Below are positions 11,318 through 23,310 of a stretch of 64,000 nucleotides of DNA, piece by piece (position 1 is the stretch's first letter; every line of letters begins with the position of its first letter). The notes under the pieces were generated by a model, which worked only from the letters and a program-made list of their open reading frames with translations, had not been told where the DNA came from and searched no databases. The stretch lies in the NCBI GenBank assembly GCA_947568835.1, contig OX387610.1, positions 1,986,501 to 2,050,500 on the forward strand, read 5' to 3'. The stretch is from Protonemura montana. Its lineage: Eukaryota; Arthropoda; Insecta; Plecoptera; Nemouridae. Position numbers and translations under genes: made by a program.

Positions 11318-14300
11318 TCACGCGCAATTGCTATTACCCACCAGGCTGGAAACAGAAGCTTTCAAAATCCTAAAGTTAGTTTGAGTCAGAGTATTCATAG
11401 ACCCATCGATGTACTTCCCCAAACTATTGCTCAGCACAATAATCTCTTCGTCACCCTGGTTGTTAACCACGGCTTTCAGCGACGATACAAACTGCAACTG
11501 TACATCGTCGCTATCAGCCACATAACTGGCAGCTCCCAAATACGATGTCGGCCCGGATATTTTACTGCATTGCAAATTCGCGGCGGGCAAATCGCTCCAA
11601 AACAGAATTCCAGTCGAGGTCATGACCATGCCAGCGCTCTGTCCTCGGCGCACGTTCTGGTAGGTATAGAACTGACGCATAACCTTGTTACCGCCGTGGT
11701 GATAGTGGGTTTCATTCTGTAGATGTGAGGTCAAAACGTAGTGTGCTGTGTTACCAGCTAGACTGTGGTAATAGAGAGTGCGATCGCGGTTTTCGGTGTA
11801 CGGCGACAGTGCGAGGCCGAGAATTCCGTCCATAAGGTCGAAATTAGATCCTGGAACAGATCAGGAAGGTCACACAGGGTGTAGGGTGGGATGTGTGGAT
11901 TGGTGTTTTGAAGGAAAGAGCCGAAGAAATTGAGACCGAGGTTATGTGGAAGAAATTGTTAGTTCCATTAGATCATAAGTTATTGTGTTGATCTTCTGAA
12001 AATCTGAGAAGAAAATGTTTAGTAATTTAAAGCATTAAACTCATAGGCATAGACAGAGGACCAGCGCTTATGTAAAAAAGCTTTACAGCGACAAAAATGT
12101 AGGATGCCGCCAGGTGGAGCCACCGTCGTTTCGAGTGTTAAGAAATTTCATTTCGTTATTTCTCGCAGATTACTCGCATTTGAGTCTGGTTTACACTCAA
12201 TTAATTTGTATTAATGCTAACCTCAACGATTGATAAACATGTATCCCGATATTTTGAGTTGTAATTATTTAATTGTAGAGGTTTATTAAAAACCTCCGAC
12301 GGCTGCAAGCGCCATCGGGTAGCACCTACTGTTACCACGTATTGCCGGCCTCGTTTGGTCAACAGAAAGCATAGCCCTCTGAACATATCCATATAAACTC
12401 CACGGTTAAAATATGCCTAGTTACAATCAGTTTGACATGATCTTGGTCTTCCCTACTTGGACTTGTTTTAGTTTTGTGCAAATTCGTTCGGATATCTTGT
12501 ACAGTCTGACATATTGAAGGACTCGCTCCCATTATCTACCTGGCATGTCATTACTACCAGAGACCACATTGTTGACATCTAGCCAAGGTCTCGGTAACTC
12601 TGCATTTCCTATAATGCATGAGACTTAGTTGTCAAGAGCAAGTAAACTAGACCAATAAAAATTGTCAAACTATTATCACGGCCAAATACTGTTTATCATA
12701 GAGAGAAGAGAAGAGAAGTCAAACAAATCCAGCGAAAAGATAGACCTCATGAGAAGAATGAACAAAAATTGTGTTAGTTGCGTTGGTATTTTATCGCCTG
12801 TCACCTGACAGAATCTGAAAATAAGTGACGGTGTTAATGTTTAAATTGTGGTTACATAAGAAAAGGTTTTGAAGAAGTAATGTTTTTTTTTCCACCAAGC
12901 TATGACGGAGTTTGGTGAGCACTTCTGTGAAGTCAAGGTGATGTCAATAGATCAATGGGTTAAGATCACTTCAAGGATATAATTACATAGTTGTAGCTTT
13001 AAATCACAGTAGGACAGAAAGTAATGTTCAACTCGGTAAAGAGTTTTTAGAGCACAGAGAACAGCACAACAAAGAGTCGAACCACAGACCACAACAATCC
13101 ACAGACAATCAGGACAACAGACAATCAGAACAACAGCACGTTTAGCACAATCACTAATTAGAAGCACAGAAAGATGACACAAAGAATTTATAGTCGCAAA
13201 GAATACCAGCACAATCAAGTAAATACGCGAGTACAGGAGAATAAAGTACGAAACAAACAAACAAACAAACAAACAGTCGGACCTCTTGAAGACGAGGCGA
13301 ATCATTGGTCAAGAACCCAAGCAATCAGGAAACAACCACCAGTTCGATGAACTTCCGAAATAAATCATGCAAACCTAACCTGCTCTAGCTCAAGAAAAAT
13401 ACGTCCCCAAATGTAATGACACGCTCAGACTTTTAGCTAACGAGGCGTTAGCTTATAATTAAAATACGTTTTAACTGATCATACTGGATAGATTCAACTT
13501 AAAAACAATTTGAACTATGATTTAAATTTGGGATATTAGCAAATGATTGGATATTTAATAATTATTTTGAATCGCCCCCTCAAAAATGTAAATCCTATCC
13601 GGGTATCGAACCCAGGACCCCGCCTCGTGGCATCACTCCTTGGAAATTCGTCTAGACTCATCAAACGCACTAAAATTCTCTCAAAAATGTAGCAACCAAT
13701 TTGCACAAATTATAAGTGCTGCACCCGCAACAGGTGGAGATCGGGGTTGGGCACCAATTTAAAAAACTCCAAAATCCTTACCTTGCAGCGAGAAGTAACC
13801 GAAATACGGAATCGGCCAGAAGCTGTTAGCAGTAATTCTCCACGACCTATCATTCTTGGCATCATAGACAATCAGTCCATATGTGGTCGTATCTGAGATG
13901 TAGGCAAAGGTGGACCGACACTTCAGAGTTCTGTCTCTGACGTCGACCGCGATGGTGGTGAGAATGGTATCGGGTTTGATCACCCTCTGAGGGAATCGAT
14001 GGCGACGGATGTGCTTGTCTGTGGCCAGGTCGAAGACCAGTATTTGCTTGGGACACACGTGTTTGATGCCGGTGAAGATATCAATGCTGCCGGTGTCAAG
14101 AACCCACATGCGACCGCACTCGTCAATCTGTGGGCGAGGAAGAGTATAAGTTTGCTTTTTGGTGTTTAGCGACGCACTGTTTTGACATCTGGCCATTTGG
14201 CACTGGTTTAATGGCGTCGGTGAATGAGTGGATGATGATAAGGATGATGATGAACCTAACCTAGCCTAGAGGGGAGGAGGGAAACCCCGGTGCCGGCACG

Positions 14301-17300
14301 TAGCCTACTCCAGTCGAAGATCAACTTGACCACCGGCTTAACGTCCCTTCCGAAGGACGGTACAACGCGAACAACAGGATTCCTCCACAAATCCATGCTG
14401 TCGAGAGGTTGATAAGCAAGGCGAGTGAAGTTGCTGTACTAACTTGCATCCCTCCAACCTCTCTCCCAAACATAACTGGTCATGTGTATGTTGGTCACCC
14501 ATCCAATATCTGACCCAGCTCAGTGTTGCTTAACTTCGGTGATCTCACGAGGACTGGTGTTTCCAACACGTGAAACCGTTCGGTTAAGAGGTGGTTGGCT
14601 CATAGTTTCAAGGATCGTGTCTTTCTAATTCATTGTTTGTGTGTAAAAACTATTTTCATGTGATACTGGTCTCCAGTATTCAGTGTACTATTCACACACT
14701 GTACTAACCGTATTAATCATATTAATCATACTAATCATATAACCCATATTATTCAATCATTCGGTGCTACCGATTCGAACTTCTCTATAAGTATTGCGAA
14801 AGCTAAAAATCATTCTAAATTTCATAAGTAAATTATTCACTAACGACAATACCCCACTTCGACTGGTTTCCATGTTGTCATCTACGCTGTGATTTAGTTA
14901 AAACTAGTTTAGGGTATACGTACGCGTATTCTTTTTTATTACCCCCTGCAATGTCCTTTGGGTTCAGTTCATCATTCGGTAGTGAGCTGGCATGTAGACC
15001 AGTCAAGTGGAATACTGAACTTACAATGACATTCTGTTCTATTGTAAGCATTCAGTTATTTGTGTTTTTTAAATATTTTATCGTATAAAACAGTGAATAT
15101 AAAGTGCATCTCCTTTGAAAAGAAATTGATCTTCATCGGCTGGTTCTGTCTCAATGCAATGTAACTTTGCGTTCAACATTTGCAAGGTAAGTTTTTAACC
15201 TGTTCACAATTTAGTTTTGATTATTTTGGCTTAATTCGTTTAAATACTCACAGGACATGTAATTAATTGCAAGGAATCCAAATTGATGTTATTATTGGCC
15301 AGAAATACCGATGTATTTTGATCTTTATACTAAAGTTTACTAACTTGTCAATATAAGCTGAGTGTAGGATGTAGGTTATTTGCCAAGTGTGAGAGACCTT
15401 TGGCGGCGGCAACAACTCTGTGGTTGGATCTTTAATAACGCCTACATCAGTTTTCTTTTAATTTCTTCTTCGTCGGTACGTTTTGTTACTTTTATGTAAG
15501 CATAATAACTGCGTTCTAAATATGGTTTAAGACAATTTAATTTGTGAACTCCCAAAGATAAGATCGGTCGAACTTTTGAGGGATCCATCGATCGAACGGT
15601 TTGTCGTGTTGGAAACACCGGTCCTCGTGAGATCACCGAAGCTAAGTAACACTGCGCTGAGTCAGGTATTGGATGGGTGACCATCATACACATGACCAGT
15701 TCTGTTCGGGAGAGAGGTTGGAGGGATGAAAGTTAAGCAACACTGCGCTGGATCAGGTATTGGATGGGTGACCATCATACACATGACCAGTTCTGTTCGG
15801 GAGAGAGGTTGGAGGGATGAAAGTTAAGCAACACTGCGCTAGATCAGATATTGGATGGGTGACCATCATACACATGACCAGTTCTGTTCGGGAGAGAGGG
15901 TGGAGGGATGAAAGTTAAGCAACACTGCGCTTGATCAGGTATTGGATGAGTGACCATCATACACATGACCAGTTCTATTTGGGAGAGAGGTTGGAGGGAT
16001 GAAAGTTAAGCAACACTGCGCTGGATCAGATATTGGATGGGTGACCATCATACACATGACCAGTTCTGTCCGGGAGAGAGGTTGAAGGGATGTAAATTAG
16101 TACACCAACTTCACTCGCCTTGCTTATCAATCTGTCGACGGCATGGATTTGTGGAGGAATCCTGCTGTTCGCGCTGTACCGTCATTCGGAAGAGACGTTA
16201 AGCCAGTGCACCCCTTGGTGCTGTTTGACAGGAGTAGGCTAGATTACGTGAAAAATTATCCACTCATTCACCGATGCTATTAGACCAGTGCCACAAAGCC
16301 CCGTTGTCAAAACGTCAATGATTCAACCCGACAACGCATCACTTCTTCGCATACCATACCTTTATCCTAAAGACCGACGTGAGTCCCTCACAATGTCCCG
16401 GTTTGTGCCAGCCCCAATCGGGATACGGCTCGAACAGCGGCGACAAGACGTTGCCTTGCTTCGAGACGGTCGACAGTGTGGCCGGGATGCCTTTCTTAAG
16501 ACGAGGCGTTGTGATGAAGACCCGTCCGTTGTGGATGCCGACATCAACTGGTACCGAGTTGTTGGGGATGTATAAACCTGGAACAAGAAGAAGTCAAATG
16601 AGCTCAATTCGGCAATGAGTTATGACCACGCGTGAATGTTCTTATGTCTGGTCATCTTATACTCTGAGCCGGTCAGCACTGGGATCTCTCGATAGTTTTG
16701 TCGATGTAGACATAACAACTTAATGATCTTTTCATGATTGCAATTGAACAAATGCTAGTGTAGCCATTGCAAACTCCCAGGATCGGCCACTAGCTACTAC
16801 CAGAGGCTACTACCGGAGGGTGCTACCAGAGGTCGCTTCCCTTCCATTTCCGTCTCAAATGGCGCGGTGGTGGATGCATTTTTGGAGCTAAAAAAAATCT
16901 CCCAGGATCTTCGATAGAGAATTCACCCAAATTAAGCAAAATATGCATTTTATACTGAAGTTAAGTTCCAGAGGGAAGGCAGATTTTGCCGCATACGAAT
17001 TCAAGGTATTTTTTTTTTGTGTTAATATTATGACAATGAATTTGCTCAAGATCTAAGATAGTAAACCAAAACTTAAGCGTCCACATAACCACTTTGCTTT
17101 GTGATCAAAGTATTCGCCATATAAACAAAGCGACCGATCGAAAGTAGCTACATATTTATCGTGCATAGCTTTTGAAAAACAAAAATATGGAGACAATCTT
17201 ACATTTAGATTAGGTTAGAAACATAGAAAAATATTAAGCGAATGTTGAAAACGTTATTTTTTAATGTCAATTTATATTCTTTGAATATCGAACCAGTTTC

Positions 17301-17558
17301 ATGAAGATTTAAAAACGTTTTTCTCATCAATTTCGCTATCAAACGGGTAAACATCTCATATTCAATGCACCTAAAGCAAATACCACTTATCTTCAACAAC
17401 GCCTTACCTTGGTGCATCATAGCTTGTCGCGAAGCAGCATTAGGAAACAAGTAATCGATGTACTTCCAAGAGTACAAAGGTTGCAGAACATTGAGTTGGT
17501 AACTCGGTTTAACGACCATCAGCGTCGTTAAACACAACAGCAGCAGCAGCGGCCTCAT
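11318..17558 (-). CDS. Yellow/major royal jelly protein family gene (exons 1–3 plus proximal terminal exon)
   Basis: The exons are 17408–17558, 16360–16577, 14127–13782 and 11850–11318. All splice sites are GT–AG, and the phases (1, 0, 1) agree exactly, giving a 415-residue protein of normal family length. Exon 1 encodes a signal peptide (MRPLLLLLCLTTLMVV) and LYSWKYIDYLFP, the usual yellow N-terminus. Exon 2 has GRVFITTPRLKKGIPATL and PYPDWGWHKPGHCEGLTSVF. Exon 3 opens with IDECGRMWVLDTG and continues with DTTTYGLIVYDAKNDRSWR. Exon 4 has FDLMDGILGLALSPY and ends NSNCA-stop. Conserved cysteines (HC-EG, DECG, HVCP, LKCR) are present. MRJP-domain proteins are secreted beta-propellers; some take part in melanin/cuticle pigmentation or the dopachrome step, but the role of this paralogue is unknown. 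The introns hold SINEs on both strands. Confidence 0.93.
12060..12372 (+). repeat. Family 3 element with one 60-bp unit
   Basis: The element starts about TTTACAGCGACAAAAATGTA and carries GCCGCCAGGTGGAGCCACC. Its single unit has a changed E-box (ACCACGTATTGCCGGC). It lies in yellow intron 3. Confidence 0.7.
12373..13559. other. Intron 3 sequence of the yellow gene, no further feature
   Basis: AT-rich intronic DNA with a short (CAAA)n tract at about 13257–13275. A 117-codon minus ORF (12952–13305) reads through CA-rich simple sequence and has no family motif. Confidence 0.4.
13560..13762 (+). repeat. Degraded tRNA-derived composite element
   Basis: The leader remnant (CTCCTTGGAAATTCGTCTAG, CACTAAAATTCTCTCAAAAA) and a decayed head (GCACCCGCAACAGGTGGAGA) end 20 bp from the exon 3 donor at 13781. 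Divergence suggests an old insertion. Confidence 0.5.
14155..14586 (-). repeat. Full-length 5S-derived SINE with a single promoter unit, next to yellow exon 3
   Basis: This is the best single-unit copy and serves as the reference: tail (GTGTTTAGCGACGCACTGTT), (GAT)n, CCTAACCTAGCCTAG, body, one 36-bp segment, one 91-bp segment and the 5S start (complement of GGAAACACCAGTCCTCGTG). Its tail ends 28 bp from the exon 3 acceptor at 14128. Confidence 0.85.
14590..15584. other. Intron 2 of the yellow gene, unique part
   Basis: AT-rich DNA with ATTAATCAT reiterations at about 14710–14740. On the plus strand a possible splice donor, TTTGCAAGGTAAGT, occurs at about 15184, but no supported exon goes with it. 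Confidence 0.35.
15587..16318 (+). repeat. 5S-derived SINE with five promoter units
   Basis: It starts at CGAACGGTTTGTCGTGTTGG, the 5S 5' part. Five GYTAAG-AACACTGCGCT units 91 bp apart follow, then body, 36-bp segment and tail. It ends about 42 bp from the exon 2 donor, in yellow intron 2 and antisense to the gene. Confidence 0.87.
16578..17407. other. Intron 1 of the yellow gene
   Basis: This 830-bp intron runs from the donor AAG|GTAAGG at 17407 to the acceptor CTTGTTCCAG at 16578. A short CTACCAGAGG/CTACCGGAGG reiteration lies at about 16796–16835. No repeat family was recognised. Confidence 0.6.
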
Positions 17559-17596
17559 GGCTTAGCAGTTTGTGTGGCACTGGTTTCAGTTGGTGT
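17559..17596 (-). other. 5' UTR segment of the yellow gene behind a splice acceptor
   Basis: Reading the minus strand, ATTAATATGCTTCTTTCCAG ends at 17597 and is a strong acceptor with branch-like and polypyrimidine sequence. It lies only 38 bp before the ATG. The signal-peptide exon therefore probably starts at 17596, with the promoter and a non-coding exon further right (above 17.6 kb). The upstream exon was not located. Confidence 0.55.
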
Positions 17597-17904
17597 CTGG
17601 AAAGAAGCATATTAATGATTTTAATTTCGGAAGTCTGATAAGTGATTTATTTTAGTTATTAACTTAAAGGGCATGCAAATGTTTTAGACGTTTAATTGGG
17701 GGTTATCTGCTAGTGCAACGGATGCTTACGAAGCCGAGTTGATTATTTGTTGTTGATTTAAAGTCGCTAATTTGTGTGAATTTACTGATAAGATAGTGTA
17801 TGTGTGTGTGCGTAATAAGCTGGGTAAAAATGGAGCCTCCGCAAATGAACAGTGCTTTCTTTGATAATATATTTGAACGCTAATTATATAGTTTTTAATA
17901 TGGA

Positions 17905-18277
17905 CTTAGCCACGATTTCACCGACGCCGTTTAAATCTTGTTTAATCTGTGTTTGTCTTTGTGACATTGTTGATTTTTGCACTTTTTGCCAGACAGTAAT
18001 ACATATTTGAATGCGGGTTCTTTGACAAATACACAAAAAAGATGTAAATTTAAATTTGAATTTGAATTTGTTGATGATTCAGGAAGGCTTTGTCCTGTCA
18101 CATAAAATAAATTTTATTTAGCAGCCGTCACTATTTTCTCTCTGTTCAAATCAGTGTTTAATATTTGAACCTGGAAGGATGGGGTTTAACTTTTAAACTG
18201 TCATTTGGAGGTCAAAGTAAGAAGTCACATTGATATTTTGTCTGTATTTCCAAGTCACCAAATATTCCGTTTCAGAG
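17905..18277 (+). repeat. Dispersed repeat, copy 1 of 2
   Basis: About 250 bp, from ACACAAAAAAGATGTAAATT to ACCAAATATTCCGTTTC, is nearly identical to 39960–40203. The flanking GACGCCGTTTAAATCTTG is shared with 39860 as well. There is no coding capacity and the class is unknown. Confidence 0.75.
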
Positions 18278-19160
18278 CAAGTACAGTGCTAAAAACGACT
18301 TGTTTTTAAAAGATCAAAAGGTGAAACAATTTCAAAATAAACTCGTGAAGTACTACTTGAATTATTTTATTTTCTTGAAATGTACATTTTTAATTACTAG
18401 CATTTTATCTTGGTACGGTCACATGGTAAGTCTAAAGAATAAGTTTCAAATCATCATTTCAACAAAATGATCTCTTCGATTAATCTCGAACATTTAAATT
18501 CAAACGCCAACCAACTGCCAACTGCCTTTAGACTGCCATCTTTAACTTTTATTGCCTATAGCCCCCGTATCGCTCTAAAACGCTTTTGACCTCAGATTTC
18601 ATACTAACTCAAAACATAATCTTACCCAAAAAATAACGACTTTTAACTCCACGCTTCGCTATAAAAAATCAAAATTTGCATAAAAGCAGGCTGACGACCT
18701 GTAATTTTACGACCCAATTAAGTTACGGACCCAAGATTCGCACGTTTATTTCGAAAAAAAAAACACATACACATTCATCTTCTCTGTTGCTAAACGGACA
18801 GTAAAAAAACGATAACTTAAAAGAAAGCATAATTTTATTACCTCTAATTGTACATGTCCTAGCCAAACCCCACTCAACTGCTAGACAAAAATGTGGTTCC
18901 ACATCTTGTGCCTCGTGTGTTAAGCCTCGCTGTTTTTCGATAATCATCTCGCTCCGTTTTTTTCAATCCGGTTATTGGGGCTCTCGACCCCAACCTCTTG
19001 GGTGAATGGCCCCACCTTTGCGAAAAGTCTACCGCAACTCTTAGAAGTCGAGTTCAGCGCCGGTCATCTCTGTCCTGACCCATTGCTTTATTGGTTGGAT
19101 GTGGCGGGCGGATGACCATTTCAAGCCGGCACGTGTCCAGCCAGTGGCGTTTGTAATCTT
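18278..19160. other. Intergenic, nothing recognised
   Basis: Mostly AT-rich. A more GC-rich patch at about 18960–19135 (GGGGCTCTCGACCCCAACCT) has no ORF or motif that could be named. Confidence 0.35.
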
Positions 19161-19560
19161 AACTGAATTGCAAACGCTTGCAATGCGCTTATATCATCTA
19201 AATCATCTAATCTTATCTGATCTGATCATCTAAATACAACGAATCCAATGTCAAATTGTAGTTACTCGAGATTGACAGGTTGTGACGTGATATAGCGTCA
19301 CTAGAATCAGAGTGACTGTGAGTATTCACAGCCTCTTGGTTCTACTCCTTGGAGATCCGTCATTCTCATCAAATACACTAAAATCGTTTCAGAAAGCAAG
19401 TGTCCAAGTAGCTCAATTGGTTAGAGAGCAACACCCTTGACAGGTGGAGATCGGGGTTTGAGCTTCAGTTTCAGCATCAATTTTTGAGATGGTTACAGCA
19501 CAGATAGACAATAGTCAATAGTCAATCTGTGGTTACAGTGTTCATAAAATAAAAAAATCC
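19161..19560 (+). repeat. tRNA-derived composite element, one head, full leader
   Basis: An inverted tail piece (ATTGCAAACGCTTGCAATGC) is followed by the leader with the hairpins GTGACG…CGTCAC and CTGTGA…TCACAG, one tRNA-like head at about 19404, and a tail broken by a short CAATAGTCAATAGTCAAT duplication. The B box is mutated (GGTTTGAGCTTC). Confidence 0.75.
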
Positions 19561-19732
19561 TGTGGGTTTACTAATTTTCAGGAGTAGAGTCGTGATCGCA
19601 CGATTTCAAAAGATGGTCAATCGATGAAGAAATACACCCTTTTTTAAATAGTTTTTAAAGTTTTTAAAATCATGTTCATCGCAGCTAGCCTTTGCATATA
19701 AGTATAAAAAAAAAATTCAAACTTTAAAAAGT

Positions 19733-19800
19733 TGCGAAATCTGATTTAAATTGCAAATGCTTGCAATGTGTAAAGTATTTTATTATTAGTGTTCCTAATA
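19733..19800 (-). repeat. tRNA-derived composite, tail fragment
   Basis: ATTGCAAATGCTTGCAATGT and TATTTTATTATTAGTGTTCC match the tail in inverted orientation. No head is attached. Confidence 0.6.
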
Positions 19801-20567
19801 ATCATTTTTTCAATTTTTTTTCAAAATAAATTTAAACTTTGCTTGAAATTGTTGCGAAACGGGGGATGGTTTTAGCTAAACAACGGAATCTCGTCGTTAA
19901 ATCTCCAGTTTGAAAAGCTAACTGGACGTTAAGTTGACAATAAAAGTATCTGATTGGCTGTAACCATGGACTTTAACTGTCCGTTATCTTTATAACCGGC
20001 ATTGAAATACCGGAATAAGCATTGACAAATTTTCCAGCCATTTTTGTTGTTGTGAAAATGTGTTTTAGGATTTAGTTTTCCCAGCTTTTCAGAGAGCAAA
20101 CTGTCATGGTAAATAAGTTGGGCGGTCATGTGTTGGATGAGGTAGCGGGTCGCAAGAAAAGCTGCGGATTACGCGGCACTTTAGAATAAAGATTGGAAAA
20201 TCAGCTCAAGGGTTAGGTTTGTGTTGGGTGTTGTTTTGAGAAGATTTGATGTAGGTTTTATAGTAGCCATCGCAGCAGCCTGGTTTGCCAAATCTCATTA
20301 GACTTTTAAATGCTTGCCCAGGAATTAACCCCGTGAACGCATTGAAAGGAAGTTGGGAATACAAATCTATCGTTCGATGTCAGTGCACGGAATTTTGAGG
20401 TTTTGAGAATAATTACCACTAAAACATATACTTAGAAAACGATCGAAAATCTTATTAAAAATAAAAATTCATAGACGAGAACTACAAAATTTTTTATATT
20501 GAAAATAGTTCATTTTTTAAGGAAAAAAAGGTAACTTTTTACCCTGAAATGAATGTGAAAACTCGTA
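19801..20567. other. Intergenic, nothing recognised
   Basis: AT-rich DNA with ORFs no longer than 66 codons and no detected repeat family. Confidence 0.35.
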
Positions 20568-20720
20568 TCTATCCGTATCTATCCGTATCTATCCATATCT
20601 ATCCGTATCTATCCATATCTATCCGTATCTATCCATATCTATCCGTATCTATCCGTATCTATCCATATCTATCCGTATCTATCCGTATCTATCCGTATCT
20701 ATCCGTATCTATCCGTATCT
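20568..20720 (+). repeat. 10-bp tandem repeat (TATCTATCCG), about 15 copies
   Basis: The decamers TATCTATCCG and TATCTATCCA alternate without indels over about 150 bp. Confidence 0.9.
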
Positions 20721-20920
20721 AGCCGATGACCATTCATTCGCAATGCTTTCTTTTGGTTTTGCGACACTGAATTTTGGATTCCGATACCATTTTCGTAAAC
20801 CCCACCCCCCTCCCCATTCTTAGTTAGGGGTAGGTGTTATGCTCGGGGTGGTTTAATGTTGGTGTAATCCCTCATTTAGATGCAAGTACAGGCTCAATCC
20901 TAACACGGGATGTTTGGAAG

Positions 20921-21003
20921 TAGCCTGCTAAACGCCCCAACAGTTCTACATGAAGCCTGCTAAACGCCCCAACAGTTCTACATGAAGCCTGTTAAACGCC
21001 CCT
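20921..21003 (+). repeat. 32-bp tandem repeat, 2.5 copies
   Basis: AGCCTGCTAAACGCCCCAAC followed by AGTTCTACATGA is present three times, the last copy partial. It lies about 70 bp before the 30-bp array. Confidence 0.85.
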
Positions 21004-21075
21004 AGGACGATATCTAAAAGTTCTACTTTTTTTTGTATTGTTGTTTTATAGAAACGATAAATGAATAAATTTCAG

Positions 21076-22397
21076 TACCCTACCAACTTGCACGAGCCAC
21101 TCCTGTACCCTACCAACTTTCACGAGCCACTCCTGTACCCTACCAACTTGCACGAGCCACTCCTGTAGCCTACCAACTTGCACGAGCCACTCCTGTACCC
21201 TACCAACTTGCACGAGCCACTCCTGTACCCTACCAACTTGCACGAGCCACTCCTGTACCCTACCAGCTTGCACGAGCCACTCCTGTACCCCACCAACTTG
21301 CACGAGCCACTCCTGTACCCTACCAACTTGCACGAGCCACTCCTGTACCCCACCAACTTGCACGAGCCACTCCTGTACCCTACCAACTTGCACGAGCCAC
21401 TCCTGTACCCTACCAACTTGCACGAGCCACTCCTGTACCCTACCAACTTGCACGAGCCACTCCTGTACCCTACCAACTTGCACGAGCCACTCCTGTACCC
21501 TACCAACTTGCACGAGCCACTCCTGTACCCTGCCAACTTGCACGAGCCACTCCTGTACCCTACCAACTTGCACGAGCCACTCCTGTAGCCTACCAACTTG
21601 CACGAGCCACTCCTGTACCCTACCAACTTGCACGAGCCATTCCTGTACCCCACCAACTTGCACGAGCCACTCCTGTACCCTACCAACTTGCACGAGCCAC
21701 TCCTGTACCCTACCAACTTGCACGAGCCACTGCTGTACCCTACCAACTTGCACGAGCCACTCCTGTACCCTACCAACTTGCACGAGCCACTGCTGTACCC
21801 TACCAACTTGCACGAGCCACTGCTGTAGCCTACCAACTTGCACGAGCCACTCCTGTAGCCTACCAACTTGCACGAGCCACTCCTGTACCCTACCAACTTG
21901 CACGAGCCACTCCTGTACCCCACCAACTTGCACGAGCCACTCCTGTACCCAACCAACTTGCACGAGCCACTCCTGTACCCTACCAACTTGCACGAGCCAC
22001 TCCTGTACCCTACCAACTTGCACGAGCCACTCCTGTACCCTACCAACTTGCACGAGCCACTCCTGTACCCTACCAACTTGCACGAGCCACTCCTGTACCC
22101 TACCAACTTGCACGAGCCACTCCTGTACCCTACCAGCTTGCACGAGCCACTCCTGTATACCCTACCAACTTGCACGAGCCACTCCTGTACCCTACCAACT
22201 TGCACGAGCCACTCCTGTACCCTACCAACTTGCACGAGCCACTCCTGTACCCTACCAGCTTGCACGAGCCACTCCTGTACCCTACCAGCTTGCACGAGCC
22301 ACTCCTGTACGCCACCAACTTGCACGAGCCACTCCTGTACCCTACCAACTTGCACGAGCCACTCCTGTACCCTAACAACTTGCACGAGCCACTCCTG
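21076..22397 (-). repeat. 30-bp tandem array, about 44 copies
   Basis: The unit TACCCTACCAACTTGCACGA followed by GCCACTCCTG repeats with single-base variants (CACCAAC, TAGCC, TGCTG). A 2-bp insertion near 22157 shifts the phase, so the open frames on both strands (up to 431 codons) jump there. The ORFs reflect unit length 30. Their translations (VQVGRVQEWL or GYRSGSCKLV) match no family known to me. Confidence 0.95.
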
Positions 22398-22399
22398 AG

Positions 22400-23160
22400 G
22401 AACAATTGATTTCAAATTGATTTTCGCCGGTTTGAAAAAAAAAATTCTAAGCTCACACGTGTTTGCCTAGAGGTTCATATCACAACCTTCACATTGAGAT
22501 TAACAATTTGATAATTAATTCAAATAAAACAAATAGTTTCGTTTTGATGGGAATTTCAACAATTGCCTTCAAACACTAGGTACTATCAAAACAATGCGTT
22601 CTTAAACACGACACATCAATACATACGCTACAGGTCAACATGCTGCCGGTAAATGGGAAATGTATTTTATGTGCTATTTCAATAAATTATCGGATCATTC
22701 TTGTTGTCTAATAAATCCTGTCAAGCCGGCCAGACGTTTTGATGTAATTAGTTGATAATTATTCATTAATAATTAACTAAATAGCAACAAAAACCAATTA
22801 GAAAGTGTTGAAAACACAAGAAGCCGAAGACACAAAGAAGTGTTTTTGTTTAATCTTAGGGCTTAGCGTTGGTCAGCTAATCCCGTATGGTTATAAACTC
22901 ATGTTTACTTTATATAACCAATTAGCACTTAGGGGAATTTAGTTGTTATTCACTCAGCATTCAAAGCTCAGTTGACACACTGTGTTTGTCAATCACAGAC
23001 TCTGTTTTGTGGATTCAGTTCAAAAGGTTTTTGGTAAAATCTTTTTTTTTGTCCTTAACCGATCTTAGAAAAAAAAGCAAAAAAAGCAAAACAAAAAAAA
23101 AAAGGTTATTTTTATAATAATTTTTCCTTAACAAGATTAGTACTAAATTAACTTTCAGCT
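22400..23160. other. Intergenic, AT-rich
   Basis: There is no coding evidence. A phrase near 22935 (TTTAGTTGTTATTCACTCAG) resembles one near 25915 (TTTAGTTGTCATTCACTTAG), suggesting an old dispersed repeat. Confidence 0.35.
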
Positions 23161-23310
23161 ATGAAAACTGATTTTAATTGCAAACGCTTGCAATACGCGG
23201 AGTATTTTCTCATTATCAATAACCTCCTAAAATTTTATGCCCAAACCTTTGACCCCCGTTTGAACATCAATTTCTGAGCGGTTTTACTGTAATAATAATA
23301 AAAAAACTTA
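23161..23310 (-). repeat. tRNA-derived composite, tail fragment
   Basis: The inverted tail (ATTGCAAACGCTTGCAATAC, then GTATTTTCTCATTATCAATA) is followed by TTTTATGCCCAAAC. The head is lost. Confidence 0.6.

Noticed and set aside
15148-15186. Small plus-strand exon ending TTTGCAAG|GTAAGT inside yellow intron 2
   Set aside because: Only the donor is convincing. There is no acceptor, promoter or downstream exon to pair with it, and the open frame is about a dozen codons.
21046-22415. Repetitive ORFs of 365 and 431 codons
   Set aside because: By-products of the 30-bp array. They have no start context or splice sites, and other frames and the opposite strand are equally open.
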